Source: Nocardia arthritidis NBRC 100137 (lineage in GTDB: Bacteria > Actinomycetota > Actinomycetes > Mycobacteriales > Mycobacteriaceae). From it: 43,126 bases of DNA. Shown piece after piece: positions 31,252 to 38,969 of the stretch (position 1 is its first letter; each line of letters opens with the position of its first letter). The notes beneath the pieces are model-generated. The model ran no database searches and was not told the DNA's origin. It worked only from the letters and a program-made list of their open reading frames with translations. The translations under genes and the position numbers were made by a program. The stretch spans positions 1 to 43,126 of the forward strand of contig NZ_BDBB01000055.1 of NCBI RefSeq assembly GCF_001612765.1, read 5' to 3'.

Positions 31252-31257
31252 TAGGGT
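31252..31257 (+). promoter_or_regulatory. Putative leaderless -10 box of the antiporter operon
   Basis: TAGGGT lies six bases before GTG 31264. Confidence 0.45.
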
Positions 31258-31263
31258 GGAATC

Positions 31264-31746
31264 GTGAACGTTGAGGTGACACCCCTGCCGGGTATCGGTG
31301 TGCGTAAGGATTTTCCGCTGGCCAATACGCGACGCCGGATAGGAGTGATCGACCATCGCGACGGCACGATGGACCTCATCGTGAGCAAGCCGGACGACCC
31401 CGACGAGACCGAACAGGTACCGCTGACGGCGAAGGAGGCGGCGGTGCTGGCGAGCCTGCTCGGTGCGCCGCAACTGGTCGAGCAACTGCGCGAGGAACAC
31501 CGCGAGTTCACCGGACTGACCACGCGTCAGCTGTCCATCCCGGACCGGTCCCGCTTCGACGGGCGCAGGCTGGGCGAGACCCAGATACGTACCAGGACCA
31601 AGGCGTCCATCGTCGCGGTGGTGCGCAGCGGGCAGCCCATTGCCTCTCCGGGACCGGACTTCACCTTCACCGCGGGGGACGTGCTGGTCGTCGTCGGCAC
31701 CGCGGAGGGCCTGGAGGCCGCCGCCAAGATCCTGTTAGACGGCTGA
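31264..31746 (+). CDS. Antiporter regulatory subunit with TrkA-C domain (KhtT-like)
   Basis: The protein has 160 residues, GTG 31264. The N-terminal half (VEVTPLPGIGVRKDFPL) is typical of KhtT/YhaT-type subunits, and residues ~85-158 are a TrkA-C (RCK-C) domain: FDGRRLGETQIRTRTKASIVAVVR, then FTAGDVLVVVGTAEGL. RCK-C domains bind small ligands such as cyclic di-AMP. The gene is followed after 4 bases by its transporter partner. It should gate K+(or Na+)/H+ exchange in response to a cytoplasmic signal. Confidence 0.92.
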   Translation: MNVEVTPLPGIGVRKDFPLANTRRRIGVIDHRDGTMDLIVSKPDDPDETEQVPLTAKEAAVLASLLGAPQLVEQLREEHREFTGLTTRQLSIPDRSRFDGRRLGETQIRTRTKASIVAVVRSGQPIASPGPDFTFTAGDVLVVVGTAEGLEAAAKILLDG

Positions 31747-31750
31747 GCGC

Positions 31751-32932
31751 ATGGTGGCACACGAGACCGCGCTCGCGCTGATCCAGCTGGGCGCGGTATT
31801 TTTCGGCCTCGGCCTGCTCGGGCGGATCGCCGCGCGCATCGGCATGTCGCCCATCCCGCTGTACCTGATCGGCGGGCTGGTCTTCGGCACCGGCGGCCTG
31901 GTCGAGTTGCGACAGGTGGACGACTTCATCCACCTCGCCAGTGAGATCGGCGTCGTCCTGCTGCTGTTGCTGCTCGGCTTGGAATACAGCGCGCCGGAGC
32001 TGGTCACCGGCATGCGCCGATCGTGGGCCGCGGGCGTGCTGGACCTCGTGCTCAACGCGACGCCTGGTGTGCTCGTCGCGTTCGGGCTCGGCTGGGGGTT
32101 CACCGGCGCCATCGCCATGGCCGGAGTCACCTACATCTCGTCCTCGGGCATCGTCGCGAAGGTGCTCAACGATCTGGGCAGGCTCGGTAACCGCGAAACG
32201 CCGGTGGTCCTTTCCATCCTGGTGTTCGAGGACCTGGTGATGGCCGGATACCTGCCGGTGCTGACGGCGGTCCTGGCCGGTGTCGGCTTCGTCGCCGGAC
32301 TGAAGACGCTGGGCATCGCCTTGGCGGCGGTCACCGTCGTGCTGATCGTCGCGCTGCGCTACGGCCGCTACGTCTCCGCGATCGTCGACAGTGCCGACCG
32401 CGAGATCTTCCTGTTGAAGCTGCTCGGATCCGCGCTTCTGGTGGCCGGCGCGGCCTCCGCGGTCCAGGTATCCGCGGCGGTGGGCGCTTTCCTGCTGGGC
32501 ATCGCGATCTCGGACTCGACCGCGCACAACGCGACCAAACTGCTGGAACCCCTGCGCGATCTGTTCGCCGCGCTGTTCTTCGTGCTGTTCGGCCTGAGCA
32601 CCGACCCGGCGAGCATCCCGCCGGTGCTGGGCTGGGCTTGCCTGCTGGCGCTCGTCACCACGGCCAGCAAGATCGCCACCGGCTGGTGGGCGGCCAAGCG
32701 GGCCGGTGCGGGCCGCCTGGGCCGGGCGCGCGCGGGCACCGCGCTGGTCGCCCACGGCGAGTTCTCCATCGTCATCGCGGGACTCGCCGTCGCCGCGGGC
32801 GCGGTCCCCGCCGAATTCGCCGCCCTGGCCACCACCTACGTGCTGTTGATGGCAGTTCTAGGTCCGATCGCCAGCCGCTTCGTCGAGCCGGTCATGGCGC
32901 TGGTGCTGCGGCGGCGTGCCGGCGTGTCCTGA
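31751..32932 (+). CDS. Cation:proton antiporter, CPA2 family (KhtU/KefB-like)
   Basis: The protein has 393 residues with about 12 hydrophobic segments of the Na+/H+ exchanger fold: PIPLYLIGGLVFGTGG, VVLLLLLLGLEYS, and the unwound-helix region GVTYISSSGIVAKVLNDLG, then VLSILVFEDLVMA with the Glu-Asp pair used for ion binding, and SAAVGAFLLGIAISDS. No TrkA-N domain is attached; regulation is supplied by the preceding TrkA-C protein. The two form an operon ending in a hairpin shared with the convergent cyclophilin gene. K+ or Na+ export is likely. Confidence 0.93.
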   Translation: MVAHETALALIQLGAVFFGLGLLGRIAARIGMSPIPLYLIGGLVFGTGGLVELRQVDDFIHLASEIGVVLLLLLLGLEYSAPELVTGMRRSWAAGVLDLVLNATPGVLVAFGLGWGFTGAIAMAGVTYISSSGIVAKVLNDLGRLGNRETPVVLSILVFEDLVMAGYLPVLTAVLAGVGFVAGLKTLGIALAAVTVVLIVALRYGRYVSAIVDSADREIFLLKLLGSALLVAGAASAVQVSAAVGAFLLGIAISDSTAHNATKLLEPLRDLFAALFFVLFGLSTDPASIPPVLGWACLLALVTTASKIATGWWAAKRAGAGRLGRARAGTALVAHGEFSIVIAGLAVAAGAVPAEFAALATTYVLLMAVLGPIASRFVEPVMALVLRRRAGVS

Positions 32933-32949
32933 CCGGCAACGGGCCGAAC

Positions 32950-32985
32950 CCGCGGTGGCGACGCCGGAGCGCACCGCCACCGCGG
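32950..32985. terminator. Bidirectional hairpin between convergent antiporter and cyclophilin genes
   Basis: CCGCGGTGGCG (32950-32960) pairs perfectly with CGCCACCGCGG (32975-32985), with a 14-base loop. It is 17 bases past one stop and 6 past the other. Confidence 0.8.
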
Positions 32986-32991
32986 CGGGCT

Positions 32992-33723
32992 TCAGTTCCT
33001 TCCGGCGGCGACGGAGTTCAGCACGACCTCGACGGCAGGCTCGCCATCGGAGGAGCCGTCCTTGACGCCCGCGGCGGCGATGGACGACAGAACCTCCATG
33101 CCCGCGGTGACCCGTCCGAACGGGGTGTAGCTCGGCGGCAGCGGCGCGTCGCGGTAGACCAGGAAGAACTGGCTGCCGTTGGTGCCGGGCCCCGCGTTCG
33201 CCATGGCGACCGTACCGGCCGGGTAAGTGGCCCCCGCCAGGTTCTCGTCGGGGAAGAAGTAACCGGGGCCGCCCATGCCGGTCGCGGTCGGGTCGCCGCA
33301 CTGCAGGACGTAGATGCCTTCGGTGGTCATCCGGTGGCACTTCGTGTGGTCGAAGAACTGCTCACCGGCCAGGAACACGAACGAGTTGACCGTGCGCGGC
33401 GCGTGTGCCGCGTCCAGGGCGATGGTCACGGTGCCACAGCTGGTGGTCAGCGTCGCCGTGTATCCGGCATTGGCATCGATGGTCATGCCGGGTTCGGCGG
33501 GCCATTGCTTGCCGTTCGGCTGACCGGCGGCCGGTGCGCCGCAGCGGGCCGGTCCCTGCTCCCGAGCCGGCGCGGGGGTCGCCGAGACGACACCCGCCGC
33601 GGACGCCACCAGTGTCACGCCGACGGCGAGTACCCCGAGGATCCGCAGCGATCGCCACGGTAGGTTCCGGCGCCCCGCGCGCCGGCCGTTGACGAGTTCT
33701 CGCGCTTGCACTTCGCTGCTCAC
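32992..33723 (-). CDS. Exported cyclophilin-type peptidyl-prolyl isomerase
   Basis: The protein has 243 residues, GTG 33723 with GAAGGAGC upstream. After a basic N-terminus, one hydrophobic segment (LRILGVLAVGVTLVASAAGVV, first 20 shown as LRILGVLAVGVTLVASAAGV) acts as signal or anchor. The cyclophilin domain follows: ALDAAHAPRTVNSFVFLA, FFDHTKCHRM with the catalytic Arg region, GTVAMANAGPGTNGSQFFLV and PSYTPFGRV. Cys residues (RCGAP, TTSCGTV, TKCHR, LQCGD) could form two disulfides outside the membrane. It should help fold exported proteins. The M. tuberculosis PpiB is a similar membrane-anchored cyclophilin. Confidence 0.92.
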   Translation of the reverse strand: MSSEVQARELVNGRRAGRRNLPWRSLRILGVLAVGVTLVASAAGVVSATPAPAREQGPARCGAPAAGQPNGKQWPAEPGMTIDANAGYTATLTTSCGTVTIALDAAHAPRTVNSFVFLAGEQFFDHTKCHRMTTEGIYVLQCGDPTATGMGGPGYFFPDENLAGATYPAGTVAMANAGPGTNGSQFFLVYRDAPLPPSYTPFGRVTAGMEVLSSIAAAGVKDGSSDGEPAVEVVLNSVAAGRN

Positions 33724-33783
33724 CGCTGAAAAGCTCCTTCACTCGGGGTTGCGCACCGGACGATGCAGCGCGAATCATTCCAT

Positions 33784-33805
33784 CTCCCCCGCAGTGGTGG
33801 GGGAG
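33784..33805. promoter_or_regulatory. Inverted repeat CTCCCCC-N8-GGGGGAG upstream of pyrimidine-catabolism genes
   Basis: A perfect 7-base inverted repeat with an 8-base spacer lies in the 206-base divergent spacer, 125 bases before the ureidopropionase start. It could be an operator or the end of a leader transcript. No regulator gene for this operon is present in the window. Confidence 0.4.
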
Positions 33806-33929
33806 TACGGCTCGATTTCCGCCCGCGCGGTCCGATGACAGGGCCTGCGATGGCCGCAGATCGGCCACAAAAATGTTTCCGGCAACTTGTTGGACAACAG
33901 AATTGGTTCCCGGTGACGTATAACAAAGC

Positions 33930-34766
33930 ATGGGAATCGTTCGAGCGGCGCTGGTCCAAACGAACTGGACCGGTGACAAAGAGTCGATGCTGAAGGCGCA
34001 CGAGGCCTACGCGCGCCGGGCCGCCGCGGAGGGAGCCGCGGTGATCTGCTTCCAAGAGCTGTTCTACGGGCCTTATTTCTGCCAGCGGCAGGACCAGAGG
34101 TTCTACGACTACGCCGAATCCGTCCCGGGGCCGACCACGCAGCGATTCGCCGCGCTGGCGAAGGAATTGCGCCTGGTGATGATCCTGCCGGTGTACGAGC
34201 AGGAACAGCCCGGCCTGCTGTACAACACGGCCGCCGTGCTCGACGCCGACGGCAGCTATCTCGGTAAGTACCGCAAACACCACCTGCCGCACGTGCACGG
34301 GTTCTGGGAGAAGTTCTACTTCCGGCCGGGCAACCTCGGCTGGCCGGTGTTCGACACCGCCGTCGGCAGAGTCGGCGTGTACATCTGCTACGACCGGCAC
34401 TTCCCGGAGGGCTGGCGCGCGCTGGCCCTGTCCGGGGCGGAGATCGTGTTCAACCCGTCGGCCACCTCGCGGGGTCTGTCCGGCTATCTCTGGAAACTGG
34501 AACAACCGGCGGCCGCCGTGGCCAACGAGTATTTCATCGGCGCCATCAACCGCGTCGGCGTCGAGGAGTACGGCGACGACGACTTCTACGGAACCAGCTA
34601 CTTCGTCGACCCGGAAGGCAAGTTCGTCGGTGACGTCGCCTCCGACACCGACCCCGAGCTGGTCGTCCGCGATCTGGACATGGACCTGATCAAGGTGGTG
34701 CGCGATCGCTGGGCCTTCTACCGCGACCGCCGCCCCGACGCCTACGGGCCGCTGGTGGCCCCCTGA
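33930..34766 (+). CDS. Beta-ureidopropionase-like nitrilase-superfamily hydrolase
   Basis: The protein has 278 residues. The catalytic triad is visible: Glu43 (CFQELFYGPYF), Lys116 (KYRKHHLPH) and Cys153 (YICYDRHFPEGWRAL). It closely follows N-carbamoyl-beta-alanine amidohydrolases, which release beta-alanine, ammonia and CO2 in the third step of reductive pyrimidine breakdown; N-carbamoyl D-amino acid hydrolysis is an alternative. The next gene, 14 bases on, is dihydropyrimidinase, which agrees. TATAAC lies five bases before the ATG and no ribosome binding site is seen, so it may be leaderless. Confidence 0.92.
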   Translation: MGIVRAALVQTNWTGDKESMLKAHEAYARRAAAEGAAVICFQELFYGPYFCQRQDQRFYDYAESVPGPTTQRFAALAKELRLVMILPVYEQEQPGLLYNTAAVLDADGSYLGKYRKHHLPHVHGFWEKFYFRPGNLGWPVFDTAVGRVGVYICYDRHFPEGWRALALSGAEIVFNPSATSRGLSGYLWKLEQPAAAVANEYFIGAINRVGVEEYGDDDFYGTSYFVDPEGKFVGDVASDTDPELVVRDLDMDLIKVVRDRWAFYRDRRPDAYGPLVAP

Positions 34767-34780
34767 GACCGGGGAACGAC

Positions 34781-36202
34781 ATGGCGCGCACCTTCATCCA
34801 TGGCGGCACGGTCGTCTCCGCCACCGGATCGCAGCCGCTCGACGTGCTCGTCGAGGGCGAGACCATCGTCGCCGTCCTCCAGCCGGGCTCCGCCGTGCTG
34901 GGCGCGGACCTCGCCGCCTCCGCCGATCGGGTGCTCGACGCGACCGGCAGATACGTCATCCCCGGCGGTGTGGACGGCCACACCCACATGCAGATGCCTT
35001 TCGGCGGGACCCAAGCCTCCGACACCTTCGAGACCGGCACCCGCGCCGCCGCGTGGGGCGGCACCACCACCATCGTCGACTTCGTCGTGCAGAAGCCGGG
35101 GGAGCGGGTGCAGGACACCTTGGCCGCCTGGCATGCGAAGGCCGCCGGGCAGTGCGCGATCGACTACGGCTTCCATCAGATCATCGGTCACGTCGACGAC
35201 GAGTCCTTGAAGGGGATGAGCGAATTGGTGGCCGAGGGTGTCACCAGCTTCAAACTCTTCATGGCCTACCCGGGTGTCTTCTACTCCACCGACGGTCAGA
35301 TACTGCGCGCCATGCAGTCTGCGGCCGAGCTGGGTGCGCTGTTGATGATGCACGCCGAGAACGGGATCGCCATCGATGTACTGGTCGAGCAGGCGCTCGC
35401 GCGCGGGCACACCGCGCCGTACTTCCACGGCACGACCAGACCGTGGCAGCTGGAGGAGGAGGCCACCCACCGCGCGATCATGCTGGCCGAGCTGACGGGC
35501 GCGCCGCTGTATGTGGTGCATGTGTCGGCCGAGCAGGCGCTGGCACAGATCGCCGCCGCCCGCGACGCCGGACGCAACGTCTTCGGCGAGACCTGCCCGC
35601 AGTACCTGTACCTCTCGCTCGAAGACCAGCTGGGCGCAGCGGGTTTCGAGGGCGCGAAGTGGGTGTGCTCGACACCGCTGCGATCGAAGGCCGAGGGGCA
35701 TCAGGACGAGCTGTGGCGCTATCTGCGCACCGGTGACGTCACGACCGTGGGCACCGACCACTGCCCGTTCTGCATGAAAGACCAGAAGGAGCTGGGTCTC
35801 GGCGACTTCAGCAAGATTCCCAACGGCATCGGCGGCGTCGAGCATCGGATGGACCTGATGTTCCAGGGCGTCCGGAGCGGGCGGATCTCGCTGGAACGCT
35901 GGGTCGAGGTCTGCTGCACCGCGCCGGCCCGGATGTTCGGCATGTATCCGCGCAAAGGAGTGATCAGCCCGGGGGCGGACGCCGACATCGTCATCTATGA
36001 CCCGGACGGCCACACCAGCATCGGTCTCGGCAAGACCCACCACATGAACATGGACTACTCGGCCTACGAGGGATTCGAGATCGACGGTCACGTCGACACG
36101 GTGCTGTCCCGGGGCCGGGTGGTCGTGGACGGCGGCGGCTACCTCGGTCGCGCGGGACACGGCCGGTTCGTCAAGCGTGACCTCTCGCAGAACCTGATCT
36201 GA
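34781..36202 (+). CDS. hydA: Dihydropyrimidinase / hydantoinase
   Basis: The protein has 473 residues. This amidohydrolase opens dihydrouracil to N-carbamoyl-beta-alanine. All metal ligands of the binuclear zinc site are visible: His67 and His69 (GHTHM), Lys158 for carboxylation (TSFKLFMAYPG), His191 (HAENG), His247 (YVVHVS) and Asp326 (GTDHCPF). The PNGIGGVEHRM loop is typical of dihydropyrimidinases. It lies between beta-ureidopropionase and the F420-type oxidoreductase in one operon. Confidence 0.95.
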   Translation: MARTFIHGGTVVSATGSQPLDVLVEGETIVAVLQPGSAVLGADLAASADRVLDATGRYVIPGGVDGHTHMQMPFGGTQASDTFETGTRAAAWGGTTTIVDFVVQKPGERVQDTLAAWHAKAAGQCAIDYGFHQIIGHVDDESLKGMSELVAEGVTSFKLFMAYPGVFYSTDGQILRAMQSAAELGALLMMHAENGIAIDVLVEQALARGHTAPYFHGTTRPWQLEEEATHRAIMLAELTGAPLYVVHVSAEQALAQIAAARDAGRNVFGETCPQYLYLSLEDQLGAAGFEGAKWVCSTPLRSKAEGHQDELWRYLRTGDVTTVGTDHCPFCMKDQKELGLGDFSKIPNGIGGVEHRMDLMFQGVRSGRISLERWVEVCCTAPARMFGMYPRKGVISPGADADIVIYDPDGHTSIGLGKTHHMNMDYSAYEGFEIDGHVDTVLSRGRVVVDGGGYLGRAGHGRFVKRDLSQNLI

Positions 36203-36236
36203 CGCGCCTTTCGATCCTCGAAACGGAGAGTGCCGC

Positions 36237-37283
36237 ATGGACATCGGTCTGGTGCTGCAATGCACGCCCCCGGCCTCGCGGGTGATCGAACTGGCCAGGC
36301 TCGCGGAGACCTACGGGTTCTCCCACGTCTGGACCTTCGACTCGCATCTGCTCTGGCAGGAGCCGTACGTCATCTACAGCCAGATCCTGGCCGCCACCCG
36401 CAAGGTGATGGTCGGTCCGATGGTGACCAACCCGGCCACCCGGGACTGGACGGTGACCGCGTCGGCCTTCGCCACGCTCAACGAGATGTTCGGCAACCGC
36501 ACCCTGTGCGGGATCGGCCGCGGTGACTCGGCCGTGCGCACGCAAGGCGGGAAACCCGCCACCCTGGCAACGCTGCGGCAAGCGGTGGAGGTGATCCGCG
36601 AGCTGGGCAACGGGCGCAGCGCGCGTATCGACGACACGGTGGTCCGGCTGCCGTGGGCGGCCGACTCGCGGCTCGAGGTATGGGTAGCGGGCTACGGGCC
36701 GCGTGCTCTCGACTTGACCGGCGCGGTCGCGGACGGATTCATCCTGCAACTGGCCGACCCGGACATCACCGCCTGGACCATCGCGCGGGTGCGCGCGGCG
36801 GCCGAGCGAGCGGGCCGGGACCCGGCAGCGGTGCGGATCTGCGTCGCCGCGCCCGCTTACGTCACCGACGGGACGGACGCGGCGCTGGCGCACGCGCGCC
36901 GACAGTGCCGATGGTTCGGCGGGATGGTCGGCAACCACGTGGCGGAGATCGTCGCGAGATACGGGACGACGGGGGATATTCCGGCCGCCCTCACCGACTA
37001 CGTCGAAGGCAGGCGAGGCTACGACTACAACCAGCACGGACGCGCGGGCAACGTGCACGCCGAGTTCGTGCCCGACGCCATCGTGGATCGCTTCTGCCTG
37101 CTGGGCACACCCGACGATCAGCTGTCCCGGTTGCGTGACCTCGCCGAGCTCGGTGTGGACCAATTCGCCGTCTATCTCCAGCACGACGCGAAAACCGCGA
37201 CCCTCCAGGCGTACGGTGAATCGGTGCTGCCTCGTCTCGCTCCCCTCGTGACCGCTACCCAGTCCACCGAAGGGAGCGACTAG
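36237..37283 (+). CDS. LLM-class F420-dependent oxidoreductase (TIGR03842-like)
   Basis: The protein has 348 residues, ATG 36237 with ACGGAGAG upstream. It is a luciferase-like (beta/alpha)8 protein: MDIGLVLQCTPPA, FSHVWTFDSHLLWQEPYV, VGPMVTNPATRDWTVTASAF, GIGRGDSAVRT and VWVAGYGPRALDLTGAVADG. These match the TIGR03842 group that is regularly found with dihydropyrimidinase. The cofactor is predicted to be F420 or FMN. Its reaction is not known; a redox step on a pyrimidine or its degradation product is plausible given the operon. No conventional dihydropyrimidine dehydrogenase gene is in the window. Confidence 0.9.
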   Translation: MDIGLVLQCTPPASRVIELARLAETYGFSHVWTFDSHLLWQEPYVIYSQILAATRKVMVGPMVTNPATRDWTVTASAFATLNEMFGNRTLCGIGRGDSAVRTQGGKPATLATLRQAVEVIRELGNGRSARIDDTVVRLPWAADSRLEVWVAGYGPRALDLTGAVADGFILQLADPDITAWTIARVRAAAERAGRDPAAVRICVAAPAYVTDGTDAALAHARRQCRWFGGMVGNHVAEIVARYGTTGDIPAALTDYVEGRRGYDYNQHGRAGNVHAEFVPDAIVDRFCLLGTPDDQLSRLRDLAELGVDQFAVYLQHDAKTATLQAYGESVLPRLAPLVTATQSTEGSD

Positions 37284-37361
37284 CGTGGTCGATCACGTCT
37301 TCTGACTCGCCGATCGGGGTGAACTCGCATCGGGTGCGTGTTCATCGGGTCAGGGGGTCCA

Positions 37362-37640
37362 TCAGCGGGCGACAGCTTCGCCGAATTCTCGTTCGACGTA
37401 GGTGAGGGTGGTGTGGCGCACCCAGTGGATCGATACTTGGAGTCGCTGTGCCCCGGCCAGGTGCTGTTTGACGCGTTGAGTGAGGTAGTCGTAGCGGCGT
37501 GCGGTGATCGGCCGGCCGTTGCGGTAACGCACCCGATCGGCCGACCGACCACCGACTCTGCCCGGCAGCGCGGGCTTTGCTGCTACGGTGATCGCTGTCG
37601 AATGAAATGCTCTGTCCCGCAGCCCATCCGAGTATTCCAA
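37362..37640 (-). pseudogene. C-terminal fragment of a tyrosine recombinase (phage/plasmid-type integrase)
   Basis: The readable part (about 37362-37560) runs YRNGRPITARRYDYLTQRV, then SIHWVRHTTLTYVEREFGEAVAR and stops. HWVRHTT is the HxxR box of tyrosine recombinases, and the text before it is typical of actinobacterial integrases. The usual continuation with the second His/Trp and the catalytic Tyr is missing, because a stop follows directly after VAR, and the N-terminal two thirds are absent or unreadable upstream. It is an inactive relic marking the border of the accessory region. The 80 residues upstream of the core are probably out of frame. Confidence 0.7.
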
Positions 37641-38116
37641 TTGCCGACCTGTCGGACAGTCGGCTGTGGTCGTCGAGTGTTGTGGTTGCGCAATGCGCGA
37701 CCGAGATCAGGATGCTGCTGTCGACCACGCTGGGGAATGCGAACAGTATCGACACCAGCTGTGTCGGTCGACGACGGGGCTGATACAAGTCGTCGAATAC
37801 GGAGGCCACGGACTGATCCGCTTGTGCGCGAGCGTCTGAAGGTCCATCAGCACCGGGCCGGACCTTGGTGCTGTCGGCCAGTCGGTTCGAAGCTCGGTCC
37901 AACTCACCGAGATGCAGGTCAGCTGCGCTACTCGCAGCCGATGCAGACGGCGGTTGTGCGCCTCGAGCGTCCGGGGCCGGAAGGTTGGAGCCGTTCGCCG
38001 CCGAGGCGGCGTTGTCTTGGGCATGACGAATTGATGGCATAGGGCACTGCTTCCTGCCCGGCTTCGCCGAGTGAGGATGTCTGGTTCCAGCGCCATGCTT
38101 CAGGACACATGAAGCC
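37641..38116. other. 476-base stretch without a recognisable gene
   Basis: Several overlapping frames are open on both strands, but none has family-like content or a convincing start. One minus-strand frame (about 37930-37750) contains LEAHNRRLHRLRVAQLT, which looks protein-like and could be another gene relic. I could not assign it. Confidence 0.4.
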
Positions 38117-38335
38117 ATGCAGGGTTGGTTCGCTCTGGCAGGTGCTGGTTCACTCTCGACCTGGCTCAGCCAACGCCATTCCGACATCGAGCTGATGGTC
38201 GATGACCGGGACGGCCGCCGAGTCGAGTTGAAGGCGCGCCGAGTACGCGATGTGCCGGAATTGCTTGATCAGGTCGCCCGGATGCTGGATGAAGCGCAGG
38301 CGAGCCAGACCCTGTGCTGGACGAAGCGTCGTTGA
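38117..38335 (+). pseudogene. Fragment of an EACC1-like protein (effector-associated constant component 1)
   Basis: The frame encodes 72 residues. From residue 11, SLSTWLSQRHSDIELMV, then DGRRVELKARRVRDVPELLDQV follow the C-terminal half of EACC1, a small constant partner found beside variable effectors (caspase-like, trypsin-like and others) in actinobacterial conflict systems. The N-terminal half of that family is missing; MQGWFALAGAG is a junction. No ribosome binding site is evident. It is most likely a relic left by deletion of such a system. Assignment is by memory of the family pattern and should be checked by profile search. Confidence 0.55.
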
Positions 38336-38505
38336 GCCAGTCCCCCGAAACCGAGACTCCGTCGGTACTGCGGCGGGCCTAACCTCCGCGCGGGCTGGAC
38401 CGGCGAACGCGATCCTGGGCTCATGGACGACCTGCACCGCAGACTCCACGAATAACCTACCGTCATTCCTCGCCCGACGGTCGGGCTCTGGTCCCGGCGC
38501 CACGT

Positions 38506-38793
38506 TTACCCGGCGAGGTCACCGAACAAGTCGAGCTGTTCAGCACGGGGTGGCGGGGTCCGGGGGAGGGTCACTTCACGGTCCAGAATGCGGCCGGTGG
38601 GTTGAGGGTGCCGGACTTTGGTGACCTGTCCGCCGGCGGGGACGTCGAATGAGATGCAGCCCTGGCGTCGTTCGCTCGCTGGCGATCAGGGCGCCGGACA
38701 GGCCGATCTGACTGCCGCTGGGATAGGAGCCGCCGCCGGTGAGGAGTAGCGCGTCCGCTGCTGCTGCCGCGGTGGGGGGATGCGGCGCATCGC
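38506..38793 (-). pseudogene. Broken gene of unknown function, C-terminus ending QLDLFGDLAG
   Basis: On the minus strand protein-like text starts in one frame (LLTGGGSYPSGSQIGLSGAL, IASER) and continues after a shift near 38675 in another (RRQGCISFDVPAGGQVTKV, HPQPTGRILDREVTLPR, AEQLDLFGDLAG, stop at 38508-38506). The second part reads smoothly to a natural stop. The family is not recognised; a QLDLFG-type tail is seen in some DNA-transaction proteins, but that is not enough for a call. It lies directly after the 30-residue peptide gene on the same strand. Confidence 0.4.
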
Positions 38794-38886
38794 TCAGCTG
38801 AGGCCGTATCCGAGTCCGAACGTGACGGCCAGCCATCTGAGGAACGCGTGGAGGCCGACGCCGAGATCGAGGCCGAAGGAGTCCAT
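38794..38886 (-). CDS. Small hydrophobic peptide, 30 residues
   Basis: ATG 38886 is preceded by GGAAGGAG with nine bases spacing, an excellent ribosome binding site. The peptide starts MDSFGLDLGVGLHAFLRWLA and ends GLGYGLS before a TGA; it is Gly/Leu-rich and could form one membrane helix. A further in-frame ATG lies three codons upstream, too close to the binding site. TAAAAT at about 38939-38944 (minus strand) could be its -10 box. It is not recognised. It could be a type-I-toxin-like or leader peptide, or the intact first gene before the broken gene downstream. Confidence 0.45.
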   Translation of the reverse strand: MDSFGLDLGVGLHAFLRWLAVTFGLGYGLS

Positions 38887-38969
38887 CGATCTCATCTCCT
38901 TCCGAAATCGAATCTTCTGCGGGTCCCTGACCTGTACATGATTTTATCGCTGGTCGCAGCCTTGCCGCA

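Noticed and set aside
34742..36265. 507-codon open frame antisense to dihydropyrimidinase
   Set aside because: Shadow of a high-GC gene with all metal-binding residues on the plus strand.
37284..37361. Possible attachment site or tRNA next to the integrase fragment
   Set aside because: No tRNA-like cloverleaf or direct repeat bordering the region could be found by eye.
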